From Hyphomicrobiales bacterium (GTDB lineage Bacteria > Pseudomonadota > Alphaproteobacteria > Rhizobiales > Beijerinckiaceae): DNA of 64,000 nt. The translations under genes were made by a program, and so were the position numbers. Under the pieces are notes generated by a model, which searched no databases, was not told where the DNA came from, and saw nothing but the letters and a program-made list of their open reading frames with translations. This document shows, one piece after another, positions 8,343-17,047 of this stretch. The DNA is taken from the NCBI GenBank assembly GCA_900466745.1, contig UBNE01000001.1:89221-153220 (forward strand). The letters are read 5' to 3'. The first letter of the stretch is position 1. Each line of letters starts with the position of its first letter.

Positions 8343-9515
8343 TCAACTGCGCTGCGGCATCGCGATTTCGATCAGGCTCGCCCAGTAGTTCACGCCGACC
8401 GGGATCGCCTGGTCGTTGAACTCGTAGGCCGGGTGATGCAGGCCGGCCGAGTCGCCGTTGCCGATATTGATGAAGGCACCGGGGCGCTCCTCGAGCATGA
8501 AGGAGAAATCCTCGGAGCCCATGGTCGGCGGGACGTCGGTGGTGATCGAGTCGGAGCCGAACACCTCCTTGGCGACGCTGGTGACGAAGTCGGTCTGGCC
8601 GTGATGGTTGAAGGTCACCGGATAGCCGAGATGGTATTCCAGCTCGTATTTCATGCCGAAGGCCTTCATCACGCCGTCGACGATCTCGGTGATGCGCTTC
8701 TGCGCGAGGGCGCGGGTCTGCGGCGTTAGCGTCCGCACCGAGCCCTTGATCTCCGCCGTCTGGGGAATGACGTTGAAGGCCTCGCCGGCATTGAGCGCGG
8801 TGATCGAGACGACGATCGACTCGAGCGGGTCGGCATTGCGCGAGGCCACCGTCTGCAGGGCGCTGACCAGCGCGCAGGAGGCGACGATCGGGTCGTTGAC
8901 CCGGTGCGGCGCGGCGGCGTGCCCGCCCAGCCCCTCAATCTTGAGGTGGATGCGGTCGGCGGCGGCCATGGCCGGGCCCTTGGCGATCTCGAACTTGCCG
9001 ACCGGCACGCCCGGCTTGTTGTGCATGCCGTAGACCTCCTGGACGCCGAAGCGCGAGATCAGCCCGTCGTCGATCATCGCCTTGGCGCCGGCGCCGCCTT
9101 CCTCGGCCGGCTGGAAGATCAGCACGGCGGTGCCGTCGAAGTCGCGGGTCTGGGTCAGGTAGCGGGCGGCGCCGAGCAGCATGGCGGTGTGGCCGTCATG
9201 GCCGCAGGCATGCATCTTGCCGGGGACGGTCGAGCGGTGCTCGAGATTGGTCTCCTCATGGATCGGCAGGGCATCCATGTCGGCGCGCAGGCCGATGACC
9301 TTGCCGGAGCCCTGGCCCTTGCCCTTGATCACGCCGACCACGCCGGTCCGGCCGAGGCCGGTGACGACCTCATCGACGCCCCATTCCTTCAGCTTCTCGG
9401 CGACCAGGCCGGCGGTCCGGTGTTCCTCATACATCAGCTCGGGATGGCGGTGGATGTCGCGGCGGATCGCCGTGATTTCGGGGGTCAGCGCCGCGATGAT
9501 GTCGGTCTTGGGCAT
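8343..9515 (-). CDS. M20 family amidohydrolase (hippurate hydrolase-like)
   Basis: A 390-residue metallo-amidohydrolase of the M20D / HipO group. Visible are the family signature IRRDIHRHPEL (17-27), LRADMDALPI (76-85), the metal-binding HACGHDGHT (102-110, with Cys104) and the catalytic EE pair in PAEEGGAG (138-139). Such enzymes release amino acids from N-acyl or indole-3-acetyl conjugates. The ATG at 9515 has an AGAGGAC site seven bases upstream. It may be co-transcribed with the FAD oxidase that follows. A TGAACG-AG-CGTTCA palindrome lies 154 bases upstream. Substrate cannot be set from sequence. Confidence 0.9.
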   Translation of the reverse strand: MPKTDIIAALTPEITAIRRDIHRHPELMYEEHRTAGLVAEKLKEWGVDEVVTGLGRTGVVGVIKGKGQGSGKVIGLRADMDALPIHEETNLEHRSTVPGKMHACGHDGHTAMLLGAARYLTQTRDFDGTAVLIFQPAEEGGAGAKAMIDDGLISRFGVQEVYGMHNKPGVPVGKFEIAKGPAMAAADRIHLKIEGLGGHAAAPHRVNDPIVASCALVSALQTVASRNADPLESIVVSITALNAGEAFNVIPQTAEIKGSVRTLTPQTRALAQKRITEIVDGVMKAFGMKYELEYHLGYPVTFNHHGQTDFVTSVAKEVFGSDSITTDVPPTMGSEDFSFMLEERPGAFINIGNGDSAGLHHPAYEFNDQAIPVGVNYWASLIEIAMPQRS

Positions 9516-9831
9516 CTTGTCCTCTGAGATGGCTTGAGCGACCGCGCAGAAAGCGGGTGCCGCCGCGCAAGCTAGACCAGTCTCCCGCCGCCTGTCCAAG
9601 CCGTCCGGCGCGCAGGGGATGGGCATTGGCGGTATGGCGGAAGCGATCGGGAGCCGCAGGCCGTATTGTGAACGAGCGTTCATCGGATCTCCGCAAAGCA
9701 GCCGAATAAATAAAACGGCGCTCAGCCATGATTTGGCCTTTTCCAGCCAATAGCGAAGCGGCCTCTCCGCTCAGATCGTTCGCGATTGCCGATCTGACTT
9801 GGCTCACCTTCCCCATCATGTCTGGTTGATT
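9516..9831. other. Divergent intergenic region with AT-rich patch
   Basis: These 316 bases separate the leftward amidohydrolase from the rightward M15-like peptidase. The part from about 9700 to 9845 is clearly more AT-rich than its surroundings (for example AATAAATAAAAC and TTGATTATGCGTCGATTAATG) and probably holds promoters. A 14-bp palindrome at 9669-9682 is listed separately. No ORF with family character is present. Confidence 0.5.
9669..9682. promoter_or_regulatory. Candidate operator palindrome TGAACG-AG-CGTTCA
   Basis: A perfect 6+2+6 inverted repeat between the divergent amidohydrolase and M15-like peptidase genes. A near copy (12 of 14 bases, TGAACGAACGTTAA on the minus strand) lies 17 bases upstream of the class III aminotransferase at 37.1 kb. 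The size and symmetry suit a TetR-type dimer. No regulator gene is adjacent. Confidence 0.4.
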
Positions 9832-10278
9832 ATGCGTCGATTAATGTTGCTTGCGTGCCTGTCCGCGCTCTTGCCTGCTGCCGCCCTGGCCGACGAGCCG
9901 ATCCAGAAAGTCTCCTTCCAGCCGCAGGTGAAAGGCCTGAACTGCCTCAAGCCCGAGACCCGCTCGATGATCACCGAGCTCGTCGCCAAGATCGGCCCGA
10001 TCCAGATCACCTCGACCTGCGGCGGGCGCCACGCCCGGCATTCGCAACATTATCTCGGACGCGCCATCGATTTCCGGCCGCTCGCGACCTCGCCGCGCAA
10101 GGCCGCCGCCGCGGCCCGCTCTCTCGCGGCCGTCGGCGGCGTCGGGACCTATTCGAACGGCCTCGTCCATGCCGATGTCGGCGCGCGCGAGGCCTATTGG
10201 CACGGTCACAAGCGCAGCCGCTATGTCGCGGCCCGCAAGCGCGGCCGCTATGCGCGCCTCGCCCGCAATGGCGGCTGA
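9832..10278 (+). CDS. Exported M15-type peptidase (D-Ala-D-Ala carboxypeptidase-like fold)
   Basis: A 148-residue protein with an N-terminal signal peptide (hydrophobic residues 4-18, likely cleavage after ALA at 20). The mature part shows the zinc-peptidase pattern of the M15_3 group: His73 and Asp80 in HYLGRAIDF, then His113 and Asp115 in LVHADVG. This suggests a periplasmic enzyme or binding protein acting on peptidoglycan stem peptides. The C-terminal 25 residues are rich in Arg, Lys and Tyr. The ATG at 9832 gives a clean signal peptide, whereas a TTG start 33 bases upstream would spoil it. The gene converges on the GNAT gene with only 17 bases between stops. Confidence 0.8.
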   Translation: MRRLMLLACLSALLPAAALADEPIQKVSFQPQVKGLNCLKPETRSMITELVAKIGPIQITSTCGGRHARHSQHYLGRAIDFRPLATSPRKAAAAARSLAAVGGVGTYSNGLVHADVGAREAYWHGHKRSRYVAARKRGRYARLARNGG

Positions 10279-10295
10279 CGCAACCTCGGCCCGCC

Positions 10296-10817
10296 TCAGC
10301 GCGGCGCGGCGGCCAGCGGATGCCGGAAGACCAGATCCTCGGGATCGGGCCTTTCGGCGTCGGCGTCGGGCCGCGCGCCCAGCCGCTCCGCCACCGCGGC
10401 CGAGGCGGCGTTGCCCCGGGCGACATAGCTCACCAGGCTGGCGGGCCTCAGCGTCCGGACCGCCCAGTCCCGCAGGGCGCCGGCCGCCTCTGTGGCGTAG
10501 CCATGCCCCTCATGGCCGTCATAGAGCAGCCAGCCGAGCTCCTTCTCGGGAAAGAGCGGGCCGTCATTGATGCCGACCTGTCCGATGCAGGCGCCGTCCG
10601 CGCGCAGCGTCACCATCAGCGCGCCATGCCCGAAGAGCGCCCAGCAGGCGACATCGTGGCAGAACATGCCCCAGGCCTGGCGCAGCGGGAACGGGCCGCC
10701 CATCGCCGCCGATCGCGGCGAGGCCATGAAGGCGGCATAGGCGGGAAAATCGGCTTCGGCCAGCGGCCGCAGAATCAGGCGCTGCGTCTGCAACGTTGGA
10801 ACGGCATGGTCGCTCAT
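10296..10817 (-). CDS. GNAT family N-acetyltransferase (RimJ/RimL type)
   Basis: A 173-residue acetyltransferase. The opening TLQTQRLILRPLAEADF (8-24) is typical of the RimJ/RimL group. The acetyl-CoA-binding region is GHEGHGYATEAAGAL in the middle of the protein, a variant of the Q/R-x-x-G-x-G/A loop. It probably transfers acetyl groups to an amino group of a protein or small molecule, but the substrate cannot be predicted. The ATG at 10817 has only a weak ribosome site. A palindromic element (10851-10957) separates it from the dehydratase gene upstream, so it is likely transcribed on its own. Confidence 0.88.
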   Translation of the reverse strand: MSDHAVPTLQTQRLILRPLAEADFPAYAAFMASPRSAAMGGPFPLRQAWGMFCHDVACWALFGHGALMVTLRADGACIGQVGINDGPLFPEKELGWLLYDGHEGHGYATEAAGALRDWAVRTLRPASLVSYVARGNAASAAVAERLGARPDADAERPDPEDLVFRHPLAAAPR

Positions 10818-10850
10818 GCGGCGGTTTCTAGAGCCCGAGCGCCGGCGCGG

Positions 10851-10957
10851 CTAGGGTATCGGCCCGAAAAGCGGCGCGCGGTTTTCGGGAAAAGCCGATG
10901 CAGGATCGAGGAGCCGGAGCATCGGACTGGATACGATATCCGGTCCGATGCCCTAGA
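10851..10957. repeat. Dispersed palindromic intergenic element, type A (two hairpins)
   Basis: The element runs from CTAGGGTATCGG to CGATGCCCTAG. The first hairpin pairs ATCGGCCCGAAAA with the matching TTTTCGGG...CCGAT; the second pairs CATCGGAC...ATATCCGGTCCGATG. Its CTAG edge at 10952-10955 supplies the TAG stop of the leftward PLP dehydratase gene. The copy at 23200-23309 is homologous along its whole length. Confidence 0.8.
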
Positions 10958-11921
10958 CCGCGAATTCGCCGCGCCAGCGCGCCACCTCCTCCAGAGCGAC
11001 ATTCGAGCCGCAGAGCACGAGGCCGATGCGCTCTCCGGGCTGGAAGCTGTCCTTCCGCGCCAGCGCCGCCGCGACGACGCAGGCCGCGGCGGGCTCGACC
11101 AGGACGCGCTCGTTCTGCAGCAGCCAGACCAGTTCCCGCACCGCCTCGGCGTCCGGCACCACGACGATCTCCGACAGGAGCTGCCGGGCGGCGGCCATGG
11201 TCCGCTCGGTGGCGAAGGGGGCGCCGAGCGTGCGCGCGATCGAGCTTGGGCGGATCGGCACCGGCCTGCCGGCCTCCAGCGCCTGCGTCATCGTCGTCGC
11301 GCCTTCGGTCTCGACCCCGTGCAGCCGGACGGCCGGGTCGAGCCCCTTCAGCGCCGTGCCGACGCCGGCCGCGAAACCGCCGCCGCCGATCGCGACGAAG
11401 ACATGGTCGAGACGGCCGCCGGCATCGCCGGCGAGCTCGAGCCCGAGCGTGCCGTGCCCGGCGATGATCGCCGGGTCGTCATAGGAATGGACATGGACCA
11501 TGCCCTGCCGCTCGTATTCCTCGGCCCTGGCGAAGGCGGCGAGCGAATCCGCGCAGAGCGCGACCTCGCCGCCGGCCTCCTGCGTCAGGCGGATGTTGAG
11601 CGCCGGCGTCGCCTGCGGCATCAGCACCAGCGCGCGGGTACCCATTGCCCGGGCGACCAGCGAGACGGCGATGGCGTGGTTGCCGCCGGAGACGGTGACG
11701 ACGCCGCGCCTCAGCTCCGCCTCGCTCAGCCCCGTCAGGCGGTTGTAGCAGCCGCGCACCTTGAAGGAGCCGGCGAGCTGCAGGCCTTCCAGCTTGATCC
11801 AGGTCTCGACCCCGAGCCGGGCCGAGAGGCCGGCGCTGTGGTAGGTCGGCGTGCGCCGCACCTTGCCGGCGATGCGCGTCGCGGCGGCCTGCACATCGGC
11901 GAGGGTGACGTCGAAATCCAT
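10953..11921 (-). CDS. PLP-dependent threonine/serine dehydratase-like protein (fold type II)
   Basis: A 322-residue enzyme with the PLP-lysine motif GSFKVRG (Lys54 is the Schiff-base residue), a substrate loop SGGNHA (78-83) and a glycine-rich phosphate loop GGGGF (179-183). It is short, with no ACT or regulatory domain, so it fits a catabolic threonine dehydratase or hydroxyectoine-utilisation EutB-like enzyme. The Asn in SGGNHA (versus SSGNH) leans toward the latter group. The ATG at 11921 starts at the conserved N-terminus. Its TAG stop falls within the CTAG edge of the neighbouring repeat. The ArgE-like gene is divergent from it; a joint role in ectoine breakdown is possible but not supported by other eut/doe genes. 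Confidence 0.85.
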   Translation of the reverse strand: MDFDVTLADVQAAATRIAGKVRRTPTYHSAGLSARLGVETWIKLEGLQLAGSFKVRGCYNRLTGLSEAELRRGVVTVSGGNHAIAVSLVARAMGTRALVLMPQATPALNIRLTQEAGGEVALCADSLAAFARAEEYERQGMVHVHSYDDPAIIAGHGTLGLELAGDAGGRLDHVFVAIGGGGFAAGVGTALKGLDPAVRLHGVETEGATTMTQALEAGRPVPIRPSSIARTLGAPFATERTMAAARQLLSEIVVVPDAEAVRELVWLLQNERVLVEPAAACVVAAALARKDSFQPGERIGLVLCGSNVALEEVARWRGEFAV

Positions 11922-12137
11922 GGTCGCGCGGTCCTGTTCGTCTGCCCGGGTTCGGGCGATACGAGAGCGTGCGGCGGGGGCATGCGTCAAGAACCCGCCG
12001 CGACCGGGCTTGTCCGCGGCCGGGCTCAGCCTCTAGCCTGCCGGCACGGAATCTGCCTGCGGCGGGATGCGGGAGCCTCGCGGCCCGGCGGCGTCCCGCT
12101 ACCGGGCCTGATGCGAACGTTCCGAGGGAGAGATGCC

Positions 12138-13289
12138 GTGACGATGACGCCGAGAGAGATGCTGGCCAGGCTGGTTTCGTTCAATACGGAATCGCAGCGC
12201 AGCAATCTCGACCTGATCCATTACTGCCGGGACTATCTGGCCTCGCTCGGCGTCGAGAGCCGGCTGGTCCCCAGCCCCGACGGGGAGAAGGCCAATCTCT
12301 ATGCGACGATCGGCCCGCAGCGCGACGGCGGCGTCATCCTCTCCGGCCATACCGACGTGGTGCCCGTCGCGGGCCAGAGCTGGACCTCCGACCCCTGGAC
12401 GCTGACCGAGCGCGACGGCCGGCTCTACGGCCGCGGCGCCTGCGACATGAAGGGCTTCGACGCGATCGCGCTCGCCTTGGTGCCGGAGATGCTGGCGGCG
12501 CCGCTGACCCGGCCGATCCATATCGCGCTCTCCTACGACGAGGAGGTCGGCTGCCGCGGCGCGCGGGTCATGATCGCCGCGATGCAGCAGCATGGGCTGA
12601 AGCCCTCGGCGGTGATCGTCGGCGAGCCCTCGATGATGCAGGTCGTCACCGGGCACAAGGGCGTGCTGCGCATGCGCACCACGGTGCGCGGCTATGCGGT
12701 GCATTCGAGCCGCGTCGACATCGGCGTGCCGGCGGTGATGGTCGCGGGCGAGCTGGTTCACTGGCACACCGCCACCATGGCCGAGAACAGGGCGCGGGCG
12801 GCGGCGGAGAGCCTCTTCGAGCCGCCCTATTCGACGCTGCATGTCGGCGAGATCGCCGGCGGCTCGGCGGTCAACATCACGGCGGAGCGCTGCAGCTTCA
12901 CGCATGAGGTGCGCGGCATTCCCGGCGAATCGCTCGACGACTACCAGGCCCGCTACCGGGCGAAGGCGGCCGAATGCGAGGCGGCGATGCAGGCGATCGC
13001 GCCGCAGAGCGGCATCGACATCGAGGTCACCTCCGAAACGGCGGCGATGGGGCCGGAGGAGGCGGGCGCGGCCGAGGCGCTCTGCCGCCGGCTGACCGGC
13101 GACAACGGCCGGCACGTCGTCGCCTATGGCACCGAGGGCGGCCTGTTCCAGCAGGCGGGCTGGTCGACGGTGGTCTGCGGTCCCGGCGACATCGCCCAGG
13201 CGCATCAGCCCGACGAATTCCTCGCGATCGAGCAGCTCGAGGCCGGGACGCGCTTCGTGCGCCGGCTCATCGCGGAGCTGTCGCGCTGA
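12138..13289 (+). CDS. argE: M20 family acetylornithine deacetylase (ArgE-like)
   Basis: A 383-residue metallo-deacetylase. Metal ligands are visible in SGHTDVVPV (69-77: His71, Asp73 region) and GRGACDMKG (98-106: Asp103), followed by the catalytic-Glu block YDEEVGCRGA. ArgE removes acetyl from N2-acetylornithine; many alphaproteobacteria carry ArgE paralogues of unclear specificity because they also use the ArgJ route. I start at GTG 12138 because AGGGAG at 12125-12130 is seven bases away; the ATG at 12144 is the alternative and is 13 bases from that site. The solute-binding protein gene follows 67 bases later on the same strand. Confidence 0.88.
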   Translation: MTMTPREMLARLVSFNTESQRSNLDLIHYCRDYLASLGVESRLVPSPDGEKANLYATIGPQRDGGVILSGHTDVVPVAGQSWTSDPWTLTERDGRLYGRGACDMKGFDAIALALVPEMLAAPLTRPIHIALSYDEEVGCRGARVMIAAMQQHGLKPSAVIVGEPSMMQVVTGHKGVLRMRTTVRGYAVHSSRVDIGVPAVMVAGELVHWHTATMAENRARAAAESLFEPPYSTLHVGEIAGGSAVNITAERCSFTHEVRGIPGESLDDYQARYRAKAAECEAAMQAIAPQSGIDIEVTSETAAMGPEEAGAAEALCRRLTGDNGRHVVAYGTEGGLFQQAGWSTVVCGPGDIAQAHQPDEFLAIEQLEAGTRFVRRLIAELSR

Positions 13290-13356
13290 GCCGGCTGCGG
13301 CGGGGCCTGGAACGGCAGGGGCCTTGCCGCGTTGCCGACACAGCAGAGGAGGGGAG

Positions 13357-14946
13357 ATGCCGCGCGGATTGGCTGCCGCCCTTGTGTCTGCGTGGCTGGC
13401 CCTTCTCGCCCCGGCCGCGGCGCAGGCTTTCGTCTGGGCGCGCTCGAGCGACGCGCTGACGCTCGACCCGCACGCGGTCGACGAAGGGCCGACCGTCGCC
13501 CTGATCCAGAACATCTATGAAGGCCTCACCGAGCGGGACCGCACCGGGCGGCTCGGCCCGTTGCTCGCCGTTTCCTGGCGCATGCTGCCGGAAGATCCGC
13601 GGGTCTGGGAGTTCAGGCTGCGCGGCGACGTCTTCTTCCAGGACGGGAGCCGGTTTTCGGCGGACGACGTCGTCTTTTCCTACCGGCGCGCGATGCAGCG
13701 GAACTCCGGCTTCCGCGACCATCTCGCCACAGTGGTCGCGGTGGAGAAGCGCGACGAGCTCACCGTGCGCGTGATCACGCGCGGACCCAACCCCGCCTTC
13801 ATCGAGAGCACGCCGACGATCTTCATCATGAGCCGGGCCTGGACGGAGCGGCATGGAGCCGCGCTCGTCCCGGAGGAGCCGGCCTCCGGCGCCTCTTTCG
13901 CCAATGCCCACGCCAACGGCACCGGCGCCTTCATGCTGGTGTCGCGCCAGCCGCGCGTCAGGACCGAGCTGCGGCGCAACGACGGCTACTGGAATCGCGG
14001 CCATGTCCCGCTCGGCCTCGCCGAGCTGACCTATCTGCCGATCCCGCAGGCAGGCGCGCGCATCGCCGCGCTGCTCGCCGGCACCGTCGACTTCCTGCAG
14101 GACGTGCCGATCCAGGAGCTGCCGCGCCTGCGCGCCCAGCCGGGGCTGACGGTCACCTCCGGCGTCGAGAACCGCGCGATCTTCCTGGGTTTCGACCTGG
14201 CCTCGCCGCGCTTGCGGGCGACGGAGGCGGGCGGGCGCAATCCCTTCGCCGATATCCGCGTCAGGCGCGCCCTGGACCTTGCCATCGATCGCGACCAGAT
14301 CCAGCGTATGGTCATGCGCGGGGAGGCCCTGCCGAGCGGCGTCGTGATCCCGCCCCTCGTCAATGGCTGGACCCGCGAGCTCGACACGCCGCCGCCCTTC
14401 GCCCCGGAGCGGGCGAGGCGGCTTCTCGCCGAGGCCGGCTATCCGAAGGGCTTCTCCACCACGCTCTATTGCCCGAACGACCGCTATGTCTTCGGCGAGG
14501 AGACCTGCCACGCCGTGGCCTGGATGCTGGGCCGGGTCGGGGTGCGCGTCACCGTCGTCGCCTGGCCGCAGGCCGAACTGTCCCGGGCGCTGCTGCGGAC
14601 GCCGGGCCCCGACTTCTTCCTCGCCGGCTGGGGCGCGCCGACCTATGACAGCGAGCAGGTCTTCTCGGCGCTCTACCACACCCGCGACCGGCTGCGCGGC
14701 TTCTACAACGCGACCGGCTACAGCGACCCGCAGACCGACGAGATGATCGACAGGCTGTCGCGCGAGATCGACCGGGGGCGGCGCGACGCGATCATCGCCG
14801 AACTCTGGCAGAAGCTCCGGGGCGAGCTGATCTACCTGCCGCTCTACGACCAGACGCTCAGCTATGCGATGAAGGAGGCCTACGACATCCCCGTCGACGT
14901 CTCCAACATGCCCAAGCTCAAGCTGGTCGCGGCGCCGAGCCCGTAG
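13357..14946 (+). CDS. Peptide/nickel-type ABC transporter substrate-binding protein (family 5)
   Basis: A 529-residue periplasmic binding protein with an N-terminal signal peptide (hydrophobic 5-20, AAAQAF near the cleavage site). The mature part shows SBP_bac_5 features: LDPHAVDEGPT near the N-terminus, WEFRLRGDVFFQDGSRFSAD, and VRRALDLAIDRDQI with a C-terminal YLPLYDQ. It would capture oligopeptides or similar ligands for a Dpp/Opp-type permease, but no permease or ATPase gene is next to it. A GGGGAG ribosome site precedes the ATG at 13357. It lies 67 bases after the ArgE-like gene and could share its transcript. A type A palindromic element follows the stop codon. Confidence 0.9.
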   Translation: MPRGLAAALVSAWLALLAPAAAQAFVWARSSDALTLDPHAVDEGPTVALIQNIYEGLTERDRTGRLGPLLAVSWRMLPEDPRVWEFRLRGDVFFQDGSRFSADDVVFSYRRAMQRNSGFRDHLATVVAVEKRDELTVRVITRGPNPAFIESTPTIFIMSRAWTERHGAALVPEEPASGASFANAHANGTGAFMLVSRQPRVRTELRRNDGYWNRGHVPLGLAELTYLPIPQAGARIAALLAGTVDFLQDVPIQELPRLRAQPGLTVTSGVENRAIFLGFDLASPRLRATEAGGRNPFADIRVRRALDLAIDRDQIQRMVMRGEALPSGVVIPPLVNGWTRELDTPPPFAPERARRLLAEAGYPKGFSTTLYCPNDRYVFGEETCHAVAWMLGRVGVRVTVVAWPQAELSRALLRTPGPDFFLAGWGAPTYDSEQVFSALYHTRDRLRGFYNATGYSDPQTDEMIDRLSREIDRGRRDAIIAELWQKLRGELIYLPLYDQTLSYAMKEAYDIPVDVSNMPKLKLVAAPSP

Positions 14947-14968
14947 GCCCAGGCCGATTCGAGATTCC

Positions 14969-15042
14969 AGAGCATCGGCCCGAAAAGTGGAAGGCGGTTT
15001 TCGGGAAAAGCCGATGCAGAATCAAAGAGCTAGATGCTCTAG
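14969..15042. repeat. Dispersed palindromic intergenic element, type A
   Basis: The element starts CAGAGCATCGGCCCGAAAAGTGG, folds back with CGGTTTTCGGGAAAAGCCGATGC, and ends GATGCTCTAG. It fills the gap between the converging solute-binding protein and O-antigen-ligase-like genes. Its terminal CTAG provides the TAG stop of the leftward membrane-protein gene. Confidence 0.8.
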
Positions 15043-16301
15043 GAGCCGGAGGCCGGAGGCGTCCCCGCCCTGGGGCGGGCAGGGCTGGCATGCCGCGTCG
15101 GCAGCGGCACCGCCGGTCGGTCGGTCCGGTACTGTCCGCGCGCGATCGCGCCGAAGATCAGCACCACGGCGGTCAGCGTCATCAGCCACCAGGGCAGCAG
15201 CGGCGCGAAGCCGAAGGTGCCGAGCGCGAAGGCGGTGGTGAACGCCGCGACGCCGCCGGCCGAGAGGGCGCCCGGCATCCGCCCCGCCGCCCTGATCGCG
15301 AAATACAGGCAGGCGGCGGCCGTGGCGGCGCCGACCAGCCCGAGCTCGTACCAGGTCTCGAACAGCAGCGTCGCCGGGGCCGGCTGCGGCAGCACGCCCG
15401 TCATCTGGCCGCGCAGCACGGTGTCGAGGCCGTGGCCGGTGACCAGCTCGACCGGCGACTGCCGGATGACGTCGGCCCAGATCGACAGCATCTGCGCGAA
15501 GTCGCTGGAGCCGTCCGGCAGGAGCGAGACGAGCGGCGCCAGCAGGAAGGGCAGCAGCGGCGCGAACAGCATCAGCCCGGCGACGATGGCGGCGATGGCC
15601 CGGGTCGCCCCGTCGCGGCTGGCGGTGACCGCCCCGAAGGCGACCGCGCCGAAGATCATCGCCATCGTCTCGCCGTCCTCGAAGCGGGTCAGCGCCAGCA
15701 GCCCGACGACCAGGGCGAGCCCGAGCGCGGTCATCCCGCGCTCGCGCGAGAGCAGCCAGGCCAGGGCGGGCCAGGCCATGATGAGGATGATCGAAACGCC
15801 GCGCTCGACGGCGCCCTGGGGCGCATCCGCATGGCGCAGCGCCGCGACGACGATCAGCCCGAGCGCGAAGACGCCGGCGATGCCGGTGCCCAGCGCGGCG
15901 AGGTTGAGGTTGGAGGCGCGCATCCGCTCCGGCAACGCGGCAAGCCCGACGAAGCCGAGGGCGACGGCGAGCGCCAGATTCCCCGCCTTCTCCGCCGCCG
16001 TGCCCGGAAAGGGACTCCAGACCAGCGAGAGCACCGACCAGGCGATCAGCCCGAGCAGGATCAGGCCGGGGCGGCTGAGCAGGGCCGCCTTGAGCGCGGC
16101 GAGGAACTGGCCCGGCTCCTCCACCAGGGCCGCGATGATCAGCAGGCTGATCCCGATCGGCACCAGCACCACGGCGGCGCGGCGCGAGACCAGCGCCGCC
16201 AGAGGCAGGACCAGGACGAGCGTGGCGAAGCCGATGCGCCGCAGCAGCCGGGCGGCGTCCGCGGCCGGGTCGAGCTGGGTGGGGGGAGAAGGTCGGTTCA
16301 T
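15039..16301 (-). CDS. O-antigen ligase/polymerase-like polytopic membrane protein
   Basis: A 420-residue hydrophobic protein with about ten or more predicted transmembrane segments, beginning with RIGFATLVLVLPLAALVS. The layout (many helices, a soluble loop with FSDFAQMLSIWADVIRQSP, then GHGLDTV and further helices) fits the O-antigen ligase / Wzy-like superfamily, where a motif of this type often follows the large periplasmic loop. It may join or polymerise surface polysaccharide, but no glycosyltransferase or LPS gene is nearby. Start ATG at 16301; longer readings add a low-quality Arg-rich leader. The TAG stop comes from the palindromic element. Confidence 0.75.
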   Translation of the reverse strand: MNRPSPPTQLDPAADAARLLRRIGFATLVLVLPLAALVSRRAAVVLVPIGISLLIIAALVEEPGQFLAALKAALLSRPGLILLGLIAWSVLSLVWSPFPGTAAEKAGNLALAVALGFVGLAALPERMRASNLNLAALGTGIAGVFALGLIVVAALRHADAPQGAVERGVSIILIMAWPALAWLLSRERGMTALGLALVVGLLALTRFEDGETMAMIFGAVAFGAVTASRDGATRAIAAIVAGLMLFAPLLPFLLAPLVSLLPDGSSDFAQMLSIWADVIRQSPVELVTGHGLDTVLRGQMTGVLPQPAPATLLFETWYELGLVGAATAAACLYFAIRAAGRMPGALSAGGVAAFTTAFALGTFGFAPLLPWWLMTLTAVVLIFGAIARGQYRTDRPAVPLPTRHASPARPRAGTPPASGS

Positions 16302-16483
16302 GCGTTCCGGATCGATGACGGGCCTCTGGCCAGCCCGGCCGCCCGGATTGAGCCGCCGCCACCCTAGCGGCAGACTCCGGGCCCGGCTGTAGGTGCGCGG
16401 CAACACTCGGCCGGCATCTCGCCAGGAGCCGATCCTCGCGCGGAACGCTGGCACCTGCCGCGGCTTCGTGAGATGATTCGCCG

Positions 16484-16999
16484 ATGACCCGCCTGGCCGC
16501 CATTCCCTATGCGAGCGATTTCAGCATCGACGCCTTCATGCACGGCGTCGTCGCGCGGCTGCGGCGGCGCGGCCTCAGGCTCGGCGGGGTGATCCAGCAC
16601 AACGATGCCGAATGCGCCGACCGCTGCATGGCGATGTCGCTCGAGGATCTCGCCAGCGGCGCCCGCTTTCCGATCAGCCAGGATCTCGGCCCCGCCGCCG
16701 AGGGATGCCGGCTCGACGCCGCCGGGCTGGCCGCCGCCGCTTCCGCCTTTGCCGGCGCGCTCGCCGAGCGCGCCGATCTCGTCGTCGTCAACAAGTTCGG
16801 CAAGCAGGAGGCCCTGGGCGAGGGCCTGCGCGACGAGATCGCGAAGGCGGTGATGGCGGGGCTGCCGGTCCTGCTCGCGGTCCGGCTGGATTTCCTTCCG
16901 GCCTGGCGCGCCTTCGTCGGCGAGGACTGGGCCGAGCTCGCCGCCGATGCCGACACCGTCGAGCGCTGGGTCATCGATGCGACGCGCCTTGCGGCCTGA
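16484..16999 (+). CDS. DUF2478 family protein (molybdenum-associated)
   Basis: A 171-residue protein matching DUF2478: an N-terminal LAAIPYASDFSIDAFMHGVVARL segment (strand and helix like a P-loop NTPase but without a clear Walker A), the CADRCMAMSLEDLASG middle block, and a VVVNKFGKQEA segment (NKFGKxE), a typical family hallmark. Such proteins are often found beside molybdate transport or molybdenum-cofactor genes; here mobA starts 48 bases downstream on the same strand. The biochemical role is unknown. The start at ATG 16484 coincides with the conserved N-terminus. Confidence 0.82.
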   Translation: MTRLAAIPYASDFSIDAFMHGVVARLRRRGLRLGGVIQHNDAECADRCMAMSLEDLASGARFPISQDLGPAAEGCRLDAAGLAAAASAFAGALAERADLVVVNKFGKQEALGEGLRDEIAKAVMAGLPVLLAVRLDFLPAWRAFVGEDWAELAADADTVERWVIDATRLAA

Positions 17000-17047
17000 C
17001 CGCGCCGCAACCCCCGCCGCGCGGTCGCCCGCTGCCGGCGTGCCGCG

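Noticed and set aside
9855..12137. Long upstream in-frame extension of the ArgE-like gene
   Set aside because: It runs antisense through the GNAT and dehydratase genes and has no family character; the ribosome site and homology start at 12138-12144.
11500..13289. Ectoine/hydroxyectoine catabolism cluster (EutB-like next to ArgE-like deacetylase)
   Set aside because: Only two weakly specific genes are present, on opposite strands, and no doeA/eutD, doeB/eutE, transporter or regulator gene is adjacent.
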